Of a stretch of 10,358 nucleotides of DNA, positions 1 to 5,927 are shown in pieces. The DNA lies in contig DAHVFI010000301.1 in the NCBI GenBank assembly GCA_027317045.1, positions 1-10,358 of the forward strand. The letters run 5' to 3'. The position numbers and the translations under genes are program-made. The stretch comes from Gammaproteobacteria bacterium. GTDB lineage: Bacteria; Pseudomonadota; Gammaproteobacteria; Natronospirales; REEB76. The notes under the pieces were generated by a model. It worked only from the letters and a program-made list of their open reading frames with translations. It ran no database searches and was not told where the DNA came from. How positions within the stretch are numbered: the first letter of the stretch is position 1; the number at the start of each line of letters is the position of its first letter.

Positions 1-1218
1 CAATACCCAGCCGATCAGTCCCGCCAGGGCTGCGAGCGTCACCGGAATGCCCAAGCGGGCAAAGTCGCGAAACGCGATGTTGATTCCCAGCTCGCGCGCC
101 TGTTGTACGACGATGATGTTTGAGACGCTGCCGACGATGAGCAGGCTGCCGCCGAAACTGTTGGCGAGCGCCAGCACGTAGGCCGCCGGCGGCTGCGTGA
201 CATTCGCCACCTTGAGCAGCAACATCACGGCGGCCGAGTTGTTGATCAGGTTGGATAGCGTTGCCGTGACCAGCGTCAACGTCGGCAACGATTGCAGATG
301 CAACCCGCCCCGCGCCAACCATTGCAGCGCCAGGTCGCCGTAGCCGGTGGCCTGAAACGCCCCGGTGACCACAAACAGGCCCATGAACAGCACCAGGATC
401 GGCCAATCCACCAGTCTCAGCAAATCCTGGGTGCGAAACTTGGGACTGGCCAGATGGATCGCTGCGGCCGTCATCACCACGAGTGCCTTGGGCAGGGGTG
501 AGAAAAACAATCCGATAACGATAACCAGAATGACCAATCCCTTGATGGTGTGTGGGCGGTTAAATGGGGGCGTATTTACGCCCGTGCTGGCAGGCGCTTT
601 CAGTGTGGCCGCCAGACGATGGCGCGACAGCACCCAGATAATCGCATACGCGCAAGCGAGCGCGAACAGCACCGGCAGGCAGCACCATAACAGGTAACGG
701 CCAAACCCAAGTCCGGCGATCTGCGCGATCATCATGTCCTGCGGGTTGCCAACGAAGGTGGCGGCCGCACCGATGTTGCTGGCAACGGCGATGGCAATCA
801 GGAAGGGAACGGGATTTAATTGCCGTCTCAGCAACGACATGGCGACAATCGGCGTGAATACGAAGCAAACAATGTCATGGTTCAGGAATGCCGAAAGTGC
901 CGCTGTGGCCAGCATCAGCAGCATCAGGAAGCGCGCCGGATTACCCAGTCGCCGCGCGATGCCCCCCGCCACCGCATCAAAAAATCCGGATAGCCGCAAC
1001 TGGGCCGAGAGCACAAAGAAACCAAACAACAGCAGAATAGTCGGCCAATCGATGAATCCGACAATTTTTGGCGTCGACAGACCGCCGAATACCATTATGG
1101 CAATCGCGCCCAACATGACGATGCCGGTACGGTCGAGTTTCAGGCCGGGGACGCGTCCGGCCGCAATACCCAGATAGGTGAGCGCGAAAATCGCCAGTAC
1201 TGCGGGCTTCTCAACCAT
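1..1218 (-). CDS. SLC13/ArsB/NhaD-type anion transporter, 3' end cut by window edge
   Basis: An inner-membrane permease of the ion-transporter superfamily (SLC13/ArsB/NhaD/YbiR-like). It probably moves an anion across the membrane with a coupling ion; the substrate cannot be read from sequence. The minus frame stays open for 406 codons to base 1 with no stop, so the gene is partial, though family members are about this long. The two inverted halves characteristic of the fold are visible. The first has FLNHD (111-115), SNIGA (147-151) and GNPQD (157-161). The second has SNLINNS (322-328) and GSVSN (363-367). Long hydrophobic stretches fill the rest. The start at 1218 gives MVEKPAVLAIFALTYLG. 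An in-frame ATG at 1242 would add MPGIASWP. Neither has a good Shine-Dalgarno, and a TAG lies in frame further upstream. It lies downstream of the acyl-CoA dehydrogenase on the same strand, so co-transcription is possible. The family call is secure; the substrate is unknown. Confidence 0.87.
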   Translation of the reverse strand, partial: MVEKPAVLAIFALTYLGIAAGRVPGLKLDRTGIVMLGAIAIMVFGGLSTPKIVGFIDWPTILLLFGFFVLSAQLRLSGFFDAVAGGIARRLGNPARFLMLLMLATAALSAFLNHDIVCFVFTPIVAMSLLRRQLNPVPFLIAIAVASNIGAAATFVGNPQDMMIAQIAGLGFGRYLLWCCLPVLFALACAYAIIWVLSRHRLAATLKAPASTGVNTPPFNRPHTIKGLVILVIVIGLFFSPLPKALVVMTAAAIHLASPKFRTQDLLRLVDWPILVLFMGLFVVTGAFQATGYGDLALQWLARGGLHLQSLPTLTLVTATLSNLINNSAAVMLLLKVANVTQPPAAYVLALANSFGGSLLIVGSVSNIIVVQQARELGINIAFRDFARLGIPVTLAALAGLIGWVL

Positions 1219-1300
1219 CGGCCACGATGCGATGCCTGGCATTGACGGTGTACAGGTTATCTATATAAGCGAGTAACAGTTTGCGGACTCATTCTGCTGT
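1219..1300 (-). other. Intergenic gap between acyl-CoA dehydrogenase and transporter, with a weak hairpin
   Basis: This 82-base gap separates two same-strand genes. A six-pair hairpin (TCTGCT at 1293-1298 with AGCAGA at 1305-1310, loop of six) overlaps the acyl-CoA dehydrogenase stop codon at 1301-1303. No T-run follows it in the direction of transcription, so it does not look like an intrinsic terminator. An AT-rich stretch on the minus strand around 1258-1268 could hold a -10 box for the transporter, but I see no matching -35. Whether the two genes form one transcript is open. Confidence 0.35.
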
Positions 1301-2917
1301 TCATAGCAGAGTCAATGGAGCCCGGCACCAGCGTTGTAGGGTGTCGTTGCTCACATGGCCGTTCTGGGCGGCACCCGCCAATAACGCGGCCGTATAGGTA
1401 CGCGCCACGCTGAACGCGAAGCGGCGCGCGCCGGCCTCCAGGCTATCGCGGCCGGATTTACCAGCGCTTTGAGGCCACACAATAATGTCCTTCAGGGCGC
1501 GTTGGATGCTGACCCGCAGCACCATCAACTCCGGGCGCTGCAAACCCGCCAACTGACGGGTGACGTCGGCGGCCAGCACCTCCAATACGTCTGCATTCTC
1601 GATCACGCGCAACACATCCAGTGACAACACATTGGTGGTGCCCTCCCAGATGGACAACACCTGGCAGTCGCGCAATAACGACGGCAACCCCGTATCTTCG
1701 ATGTAACCCAAACCCCCGAAACATTCCAGCACTTCACTGGCGCTGGCAATCGCCTGTTTGGCGGTATAGAGTTTGGCCACAGGCGTAAGCAACCGCAGCA
1801 ACGCCTGGTCATCGCCGCTGGCAACGCCGGTTTCGTCGCGGCCCAGCAGCACACCCAGATGCATAACCAGGTGCAGCGCACCGGTAAATTCCGCGAGCAG
1901 ATCCGCAAGCGTTTCCCGGTGCAGCGGATGCTCCATCAGCAACTTGCCGAAGGCACGACGCTTGCGGGCATAATCCTCGGCCAATGCCAGGCCGCGGCGC
2001 ATATAGCTCACCGCGCATACGGCATTGTAGACTCGCGTGATATTGAGCACTGTGGTGATGTTCTTGACGCCGTGCCCGGCGGCGCCGATACGCACCGCCG
2101 GCGTACCTGCAAGCGTCAATTCGGCGGTAGGCAATGCACGGGTACCGAGCTTGTCTTTCAGGCGGTTCACGCAAATATTGTTGAGATTCCCCTGGGCGTC
2201 GCGCAACTCCAGGCCGAACAGGCTGAGCTTGCCGCCGGCATCCAGAGCTTCATCCCGCGCCAGGGTGAGCGCCAGCTCGGAGGTGGTGGCGGACGTGAAC
2301 CACTTGCTGCCGTGGAGCCGGTAGCCGCCGTTCTCCAGCAGCGCCAGCGTGGTGGTACCGCTCACATCGGAACCGCCGGTACGCTCCGTCATCCACTGGC
2401 CCGAGGTCCAAAACGTCCTGGGGTCGCGGCTCAGGAGATGCGGCAGCCAGTGCTGCTTCAAGTCCGCGTCGGCGTGCAACTCAAGCACCCGGGCGGCACC
2501 GTCGCTCATGGCCAGCGGGCAGGAATACAGGGCGGACGATGGGTTATATAAGTAGAGCCGCACGAATTGGTGCAACCTCGACCAGGGTCCCTGGCGGCGT
2601 TCGTAAGCGCTGGCGACGATGCCCTCTTCCGCCGCCACCCGCTGCAGGGCTTTCCAGCCCTCCGCCACCTCGATGCGATCCACCCGCCGGCCCCAGGGGT
2701 CATAGGGGATATGCCGTGGCGGGTGGGCCTCGGCATCCGCGGCCATGACCAACAGCTCACCGGCGGCCCGTCCGCCCAATCGCTCCAAGCCTGGCTGGAT
2801 TTCCCGGAGCACCTCTGCCGGCATCCGCGCCTTGAGCCAGGCTCGCAGTACACCATCATCTTGATATTGGTTACTTAAAACCGCCGGCTCCTGAAAGAAT
2901 TCCCTATCGTTGTTCAT
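1301..2917 (-). CDS. AidB-like acyl-CoA dehydrogenase
   Basis: An FAD-dependent acyl-CoA dehydrogenase-fold protein of 538 residues, close in length and layout to E. coli AidB (541). Most members of the superfamily oxidise acyl-CoA thioesters to 2-enoyl-CoA. AidB itself belongs to the adaptive response to alkylation damage and binds DNA; its substrate is unsettled. Visible motifs: MTERTGGSDV (176-185), the flavin/substrate-loop signature that reads MTEKQGGSDV in AidB; LHGSKWFTS (201-209); RLKDKLGTR (252-260); ARKRRAFG (317-324); the helical-domain GGLGY (401-405); and SIWEGTTN (422-429). Glu425 there sits at the usual ACAD catalytic-base position. The C-terminal tail is slightly shorter than AidB's. 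The ATG at 2917 has AGGA (2921-2924) only three bases upstream, a tight spacing, but the N-terminus fits the family. It is divergent from the pilus operon. Whether it acts on DNA damage or on an acyl-CoA cannot be decided here. Confidence 0.9.
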   Translation of the reverse strand: MNNDREFFQEPAVLSNQYQDDGVLRAWLKARMPAEVLREIQPGLERLGGRAAGELLVMAADAEAHPPRHIPYDPWGRRVDRIEVAEGWKALQRVAAEEGIVASAYERRQGPWSRLHQFVRLYLYNPSSALYSCPLAMSDGAARVLELHADADLKQHWLPHLLSRDPRTFWTSGQWMTERTGGSDVSGTTTLALLENGGYRLHGSKWFTSATTSELALTLARDEALDAGGKLSLFGLELRDAQGNLNNICVNRLKDKLGTRALPTAELTLAGTPAVRIGAAGHGVKNITTVLNITRVYNAVCAVSYMRRGLALAEDYARKRRAFGKLLMEHPLHRETLADLLAEFTGALHLVMHLGVLLGRDETGVASGDDQALLRLLTPVAKLYTAKQAIASASEVLECFGGLGYIEDTGLPSLLRDCQVLSIWEGTTNVLSLDVLRVIENADVLEVLAADVTRQLAGLQRPELMVLRVSIQRALKDIIVWPQSAGKSGRDSLEAGARRFAFSVARTYTAALLAGAAQNGHVSNDTLQRWCRAPLTLL

Positions 2918-2942
2918 ATTTCCTAAGCTGTTGATTGTGAAG

Positions 2943-2948
2943 GTTATA
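2943..2948 (-). promoter_or_regulatory. Possible -10 box for the acyl-CoA dehydrogenase gene
   Basis: The minus strand reads TATAAC here, four of six matches to a sigma-70 -10 box with the strongly conserved first bases present. It lies 25 bases before the ATG at 2917, leaving a leader of about 20 bases that includes the AGGA. No acceptable -35 is seen 16 to 18 bases upstream, so this is a weak call. Confidence 0.22.
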
Positions 2949-2991
2949 GTGTGTCGTGGCCGCCGGTCGCCGATTCCTGGGCGCTGGTCGG

Positions 2992-3008
2992 TTTATGCTT
3001 AACATAAA
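2992..3008. repeat. Palindrome overlapping the pilus-operon -35 box
   Basis: Perfect six-base inverted repeat TTTATG / CATAAA around a five-base centre CTTAA. It covers the -35 hexamer at 2999-3004, the place where a dimeric regulator would block or alter promoter use. It also lies between two divergent genes. The arms are short and AT-rich, so chance is possible. No known operator consensus is recognised. Confidence 0.4.
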
Positions 3009-3027
3009 TAAAGTCTTCGCCTATATT
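2999..3027 (+). promoter_or_regulatory. Sigma-70 promoter of the minor-pilin operon
   Basis: The -35 box is TTAACA (2999-3004) and the -10 box is TATATT (3022-3027), separated by exactly 17 bases. Each differs from the consensus (TTGACA, TATAAT) at one position. A start of transcription about seven bases after the -10 box falls at 3034-3035, on the ATG of the first pilin gene. This is the only strong promoter-like sequence I see ahead of the five plus-strand genes. Confidence 0.65.
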
Positions 3028-3034
3028 CTAGTCC

Positions 3035-3565
3035 ATGAAAAACCTGAAAGGCTTCAGCTTGATCGAATTGCTGGTACTGCTGGCAGTCGTCGCCATTCTT
3101 GCCGCCATCGCGGTGCCAAATTTCAGCGCCACCATCAAAGGCGACCGCGACATTTCCCAGATTAACGCGCTGCTCGATGGCCTGACACTGGCGCGCAGCG
3201 AGGCCATCAAATACGGCAACAACGTGACCCTCTGCGCCGGCAACAGCGCCGCCTGTACCGCCACCAACTGGGCCAACGGCTGGATCGTGTTCTACGATAC
3301 CCTGCCACCCGGCGCCACCACGTCAACCATCCGTGTATTCCCGGCAATCAGCGGCAACAACACTCTCACCAGCAGCGGCGGCAACAGTTTTACATTCAAT
3401 TCGACAGGAATGCTCTCGCCTTCCACTACCAGTACTTTCAAATTATGCGATACCCGCGGTGCCAGCTATGCCCGGTCCATAGATCTGAACATAACCGGCC
3501 GTGCGGAAACGGCTACCAGGGTGGGTTACGAAATTGACACGACCACCGCGCTGACCTGCCCATAA
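3035..3565 (+). CDS. fimU: GspH/FimT-family minor pilin (FimU-like)
   Basis: A minor type IVa pilin of 176 residues. Family members join PilV, PilW and PilX in the complex that primes pilus assembly at the inner membrane. The class III leader is short: MKNLKG, cleaved by PilD between G6 and F7. It is followed by FSLIELLV with Glu11 at mature position +5 and a hydrophobic helix to about residue 28. The GspH/FimT domain shows VTLC (64-67), NWANGWIVF (78-86) and CDTRG (138-142). Cysteines 67/74 and 138/175 suggest two disulfides. The tail has GRAETATR (155-162), not the GRxR element reported for DNA-binding FimT of competent bacteria. With its operon position, this favours FimU. The start is forced: an in-frame TAG lies at 3029-3031 and no other start fits the leader. 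No Shine-Dalgarno is present, so translation may be leaderless. Confidence 0.9.
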   Translation: MKNLKGFSLIELLVLLAVVAILAAIAVPNFSATIKGDRDISQINALLDGLTLARSEAIKYGNNVTLCAGNSAACTATNWANGWIVFYDTLPPGATTSTIRVFPAISGNNTLTSSGGNSFTFNSTGMLSPSTTSTFKLCDTRGASYARSIDLNITGRAETATRVGYEIDTTTALTCP

Positions 3566-3627
3566 GATATTGAGAACGTATTAAAAATCCGGGAGCAATT
3601 CGGAACAGGAATAAGGAATTGGTTTTT
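3566..3627 (+). other. fimU-pilV spacer
   Basis: These 62 AT-rich bases form the longest gap inside the operon. I looked for a second promoter: TTGAGA at 3570-3575 resembles a -35 box, but nothing like a -10 box lies 16 to 18 bases downstream. No terminator hairpin is visible. The pilV ribosome-binding site occupies its end. Confidence 0.5.
3613..3617 (+). promoter_or_regulatory. pilV ribosome-binding site
   Basis: AAGGA lies 10 bases before the ATG at 3628 but only one base before the in-frame TTG at 3619. The spacing rules out the TTG and supports the ATG as the start. Confidence 0.65.
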
Positions 3628-4164
3628 ATGGATAGCGGGAATCAAATCAACCTCACACATCGCCAGCGCCGAACGAGCGCCGGCTTCAGCCTGCTGGAAG
3701 TATTGATCGCGTTGGTGATCCTGTCGGTGGGCCTGCTGGGCATCGCCGCCTTGATCAGCACCGCCCTCAAGAGCAACGACAGCGCCTACATGCGCACCCA
3801 GGCCACGGCCCTCGCCTATAACATCATTGACCGCATGCGCGCCAATCTGCCGGCCGCAAACAACCTCAGCTATAACGTGACAATGCCTGCTTCTGCGGCC
3901 ACCGGAGCCAGCCCCACTACTTGTACCACTGGTAGTTGCAGTTCTGGACAACTGGCAGCCTACGACCTGGGACAATGGGAATACGATCTGGCGCAGCAAC
4001 TTCCCCAGGGCCGGGGCGCCATCGCCGCCACCACCGCCGGCGGTATCGTCAACGTGACCGTGACAGTGTTGTGGAATGACAGCCGCGCCCATGACAGTCT
4101 GCAGAAAGGCGGTGCGCCCACCGCCACCACCTTCAGCCTGGGCGTCAGCTCGGCGCTGCAATAG
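3628..4164 (+). CDS. pilV: Type IV pilus minor pilin PilV
   Basis: A minor pilin of 178 residues matching the PilV family in its N-terminal half. It belongs to the PilV-PilW-PilX-FimU priming and tip complex, which in Pseudomonas also carries PilY1. A 19-residue basic leader ends RRTSAG. Prepilin peptidase would cut between G19 and F20, before FSLLEVLIALVILSVGLLG. Glu24 is the +5 glutamate. The LLGIAAL segment, the run of polar residues after it, and ALAYNIIDRMRANL (about 61-74) are typical of PilV. Two cysteines flank a TGS turn in the middle (CTTGSC). The C-terminal beta-rich part ends in VTVTVLWNDSR followed by a short tail. The ATG at 3628 is preferred over an in-frame TTG at 3619 because AAGGA is well spaced only from the ATG. 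The next gene starts 11 bases after the stop, so the two are tightly linked. Confidence 0.92.
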   Translation: MDSGNQINLTHRQRRTSAGFSLLEVLIALVILSVGLLGIAALISTALKSNDSAYMRTQATALAYNIIDRMRANLPAANNLSYNVTMPASAATGASPTTCTTGSCSSGQLAAYDLGQWEYDLAQQLPQGRGAIAATTAGGIVNVTVTVLWNDSRAHDSLQKGGAPTATTFSLGVSSALQ

Positions 4165-4175
4165 GAAAGACCCGC

Positions 4176-5285
4176 ATGCGCCGCAACCAACTCCAACTCA
4201 ACCCCCGGCAGACCGGCCTATCGCTCATCGAGTTGATGATCGCCATGGTGGTGGGTTTGATCCTGATCGCCGGCGTGCTGTCCATCTTCATCTCCAGCCG
4301 CCAGAGTTACAGCATCAACGGCGCCGTGGCCCAGATACAGGAAAACGGGCGTTTCGCGCTGGACTTCATCCGCAAGGACACGCGCATGGCGGGCTACATG
4401 GGCTGCGCCAAGAGTAGCGCTAATGTGACTAACGATCTGAACCCTCCCGCGAACACCAGTCTGGCCTACGACTTCACCATCGGCATCACCGGATTTGAAT
4501 TCACCGGCACCGCGCCAGGCAACACCTATACCATCACGTCTGAAAATCCCAGCCCGGTCACCGGTACCGGCAATTGGGCACCTACCCTCGACAGCAGCTT
4601 GCAAAACCTGGTGATACCCGGTACCGATGTGCTGGTGTTACGCAACAGCATAGGCGGTGCTGACCCGGTCTATATAACGAGTGATCCCGCTCCGCCGGCG
4701 GCCAACTTCTCTATCAGCATTGCGGGGGGGGTACAGCCAGGGCAGATCATGGTGATTAGCAACTGTGTAGATACCCTGATCATGCAAGCCACCAATGTTA
4801 CCGGGGGCGGCACCCTGGTCGTCCATAACACGGGTAGCACCACGCCAGGGAATTTTACCAACGTTATCTCTTCAAATTTTGAGGGCGCCCAAATTTCAAC
4901 ACCCGTTTCGGTGGTGTATTACATTGGCAAGGCCGTTGATGGCTCGCCCGCACTGTTCGAAGCCACCACCGATACCACCAAAGTCAACGGCTTCAACTCA
5001 CAGGAACTGGTGCCGGGGGTGGAAAACATGCAGGTACTCTATGGCGTGGACACCACCGGCAGCCAGGTGCCCAGCCAATATGTCACTGCAACCAATGTCG
5101 CAGACTGGAGCACTGTGGTAAGCGTACGGGTTGCGCTGTTGATGCGCAGCGACATGGGTGCCGTGCCGCTGCCCGCAGCTGCGCCACAGTACCAACTTGA
5201 AGACACCACCATCAAGGCGCCGTTGGACACGCGCCTGCGGCAGGTATTCACCGCCACCATCGGTATCCGCAACAGCCTGCCATGA
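4176..5285 (+). CDS. pilW: Type IV pilus minor pilin PilW
   Basis: A large minor pilin of 369 residues, of usual PilW length. It joins the priming/tip complex with FimU, PilV, PilX and PilY1. The leader MRRNQLQLNPRQTG is cut after G14, leaving Leu at +1 instead of Phe. LSLIELMIAMVVGLILIAGV follows, with Glu19 at +5. SSRQSY and QIQENGRFALDFIRKDTRMAGYMGC, ending at Cys77, are strong family marks. A second cysteine sits in ISNCVD (Cys197). The C-terminus RLRQVFTATIGIRNSLP is the usual PilW end strand. AGGAAAG lies seven bases before the ATG. The stop overlaps an in-frame ATG of pilX (ATGA at 5282-5285). Two oddities: an eight-G run at codons 183-186, and a more AT-rich centre (about 45% GC over 4841-4920) than its flanks. 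The middle domain is the variable part of this family. Confidence 0.93.
   Translation: MRRNQLQLNPRQTGLSLIELMIAMVVGLILIAGVLSIFISSRQSYSINGAVAQIQENGRFALDFIRKDTRMAGYMGCAKSSANVTNDLNPPANTSLAYDFTIGITGFEFTGTAPGNTYTITSENPSPVTGTGNWAPTLDSSLQNLVIPGTDVLVLRNSIGGADPVYITSDPAPPAANFSISIAGGVQPGQIMVISNCVDTLIMQATNVTGGGTLVVHNTGSTTPGNFTNVISSNFEGAQISTPVSVVYYIGKAVDGSPALFEATTDTTKVNGFNSQELVPGVENMQVLYGVDTTGSQVPSQYVTATNVADWSTVVSVRVALLMRSDMGAVPLPAAAPQYQLEDTTIKAPLDTRLRQVFTATIGIRNSLP
4724..4731 (+). repeat. Homopolymeric G8 tract inside pilW
   Basis: Eight consecutive G span codons 183-186 (Ala-Gly-Gly-Val). It is the longest single-base run I find in the window. Loss of one G leads to TGA at 4753-4755, giving about 192 residues. 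Gain of one G leads to TAG at 4757-4759, giving about 194 residues. Either change removes the C-terminal half of PilW. Confidence 0.9.
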
Positions 5286-5289
5286 GGCG

Positions 5290-5293
5290 AGGA
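5290..5293 (+). promoter_or_regulatory. pilX ribosome-binding site
   Basis: AGGA sits six bases before the ATG at 5300, an ideal spacing. The alternative ATG at 5282, which overlaps the pilW stop as ATGA, has no such site. Re-initiation by ribosomes that finish pilW could still use it. Confidence 0.6.
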
Positions 5294-5299
5294 TCGAAT

Positions 5300-5881
5300 A
5301 TGAAAACACCACATCCCACCGCAGACTTCCGGCATTCCACACAGCACGGCTTTGTGCTGATCGTGGCGCTCATCCTGCTGTTGGTGCTCACCATCCTCGG
5401 TTTGGCCGCAGCCCAAAGCACGTCGCTGCAAGAACGCATGGCGGGCAATACGCGCAGCCGCGATATGGCCTTCCAGGCAGCCGAGGCCGGTCTGCGCGCC
5501 GCCGAGAGCTGCCTGAACTCGGGTTCGGCGCTGTGCGCCAACTTCAGCGCCAACGCCAACGGCACCTATCTATTCAATCCGGGCGCTCCAACCCCGCCTG
5601 CCACGAATACCACGCCTTTATGGCAGGTCCCGGGATTCTGGAGCACAGCCGGCAACGTTCTCAGCTATTCCGCCGTTACAGGATCTAGCCTTCAATACGT
5701 GGCCGCACCACCGGAATTCATCATCGAACAAATGCCGCCGATCGCGGTACCCGGCGGGAATCTCGGCACGCAGCAATACGGCGGCGGTTCGCCCACGATC
5801 CAGCTTTACCGCATCACCGCCCTCGGCACCGGCGGTGACAGCACGGCCACGGCCATGCTGCAAAGCGTGTACCAGCCCTGA
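5300..5881 (+). CDS. pilX: Type IV pilus minor pilin PilX
   Basis: A minor pilin of 193 residues in the PilX family, the GspK-like member of the priming complex. The leader ends RHSTQHG and would be cut between G17 and F18. The mature helix begins FVLIVALILLLVLTILGLAA. Position +5 is Val22, not Glu. Absence of the +5 glutamate is known for PilX/GspK proteins, which are thought to sit at the very tip. ERMAGNTRSRDMAFQAAEAGLRAAE (46-69) is the PilX N-terminal signature. The C-terminal YRITALGTGG...TATAMLQSVYQP is the usual PilX end. I chose the ATG at 5300 because AGGA lies six bases upstream. Starting at 5282 would add MRRGSN and make a four-base overlap with pilW. Only 14 bases separate pilW from the chosen start, so translational coupling is likely. 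Confidence 0.92.
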   Translation: MKTPHPTADFRHSTQHGFVLIVALILLLVLTILGLAAAQSTSLQERMAGNTRSRDMAFQAAEAGLRAAESCLNSGSALCANFSANANGTYLFNPGAPTPPATNTTPLWQVPGFWSTAGNVLSYSAVTGSSLQYVAAPPEFIIEQMPPIAVPGGNLGTQQYGGGSPTIQLYRITALGTGGDSTATAMLQSVYQP

Positions 5882-5897
5882 TTGAAGTAACCCAGCG

Positions 5898-5912
5898 GCG
5901 CGCAACCCGCGC
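5898..5912 (+). promoter_or_regulatory. GC hairpin just upstream of the pilY1 ribosome-binding site
   Basis: GCGCG (5898-5902) and CGCGC (5908-5912) pair perfectly around a five-base loop, with a possible extra G-U pair. The stem ends two bases before the GAGGA that serves pilY1. No T-run follows, so it is not an intrinsic terminator. It could affect ribosome access or message stability between pilX and pilY1, but the stem is short. Confidence 0.3.
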
Positions 5913-5914
5913 TT

Positions 5915-5919
5915 GAGGA
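5915..5919 (+). promoter_or_regulatory. pilY1 ribosome-binding site
   Basis: GAGGA lies eight bases before the ATG at 5928. The in-frame TTG at 5913 overlaps this site and can be set aside as a start. Confidence 0.65.
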
Positions 5920-5927
5920 CAAGCACC

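Noticed and set aside
734..1177. 147-codon plus-strand frame opposite the transporter
   Set aside because: The minus strand encodes a coherent multi-pass membrane protein over the whole stretch; the plus frame has no domain or ribosome-binding site.
1286..1313. Hairpin at the end of the acyl-CoA dehydrogenase gene as a terminator
   Set aside because: The stem overlaps the stop codon, pairing is interrupted, and no T-run follows on the minus strand.
1859..2551. 230-codon plus-strand frame inside the acyl-CoA dehydrogenase gene
   Set aside because: It is opposite a family-matched gene, has no domain, and its Gln-rich composition is what the reverse of Leu/Ala codons produces.
2956..3165. 69-codon frame starting in the divergent intergenic region
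   Set aside because: It runs across the pilin start in another frame and would require transcription from upstream of the promoter; no family resemblance.
3570..3598. Internal promoter before pilV
   Set aside because: TTGAGA resembles a -35 box, but the sequence at the right distance (GAGCAA) is not a -10 box.
5315..5365. Val at mature position +5 of PilX as a broken pilin motif
   Set aside because: PilX/GspK proteins normally lack the +5 glutamate, so this is expected of the family.
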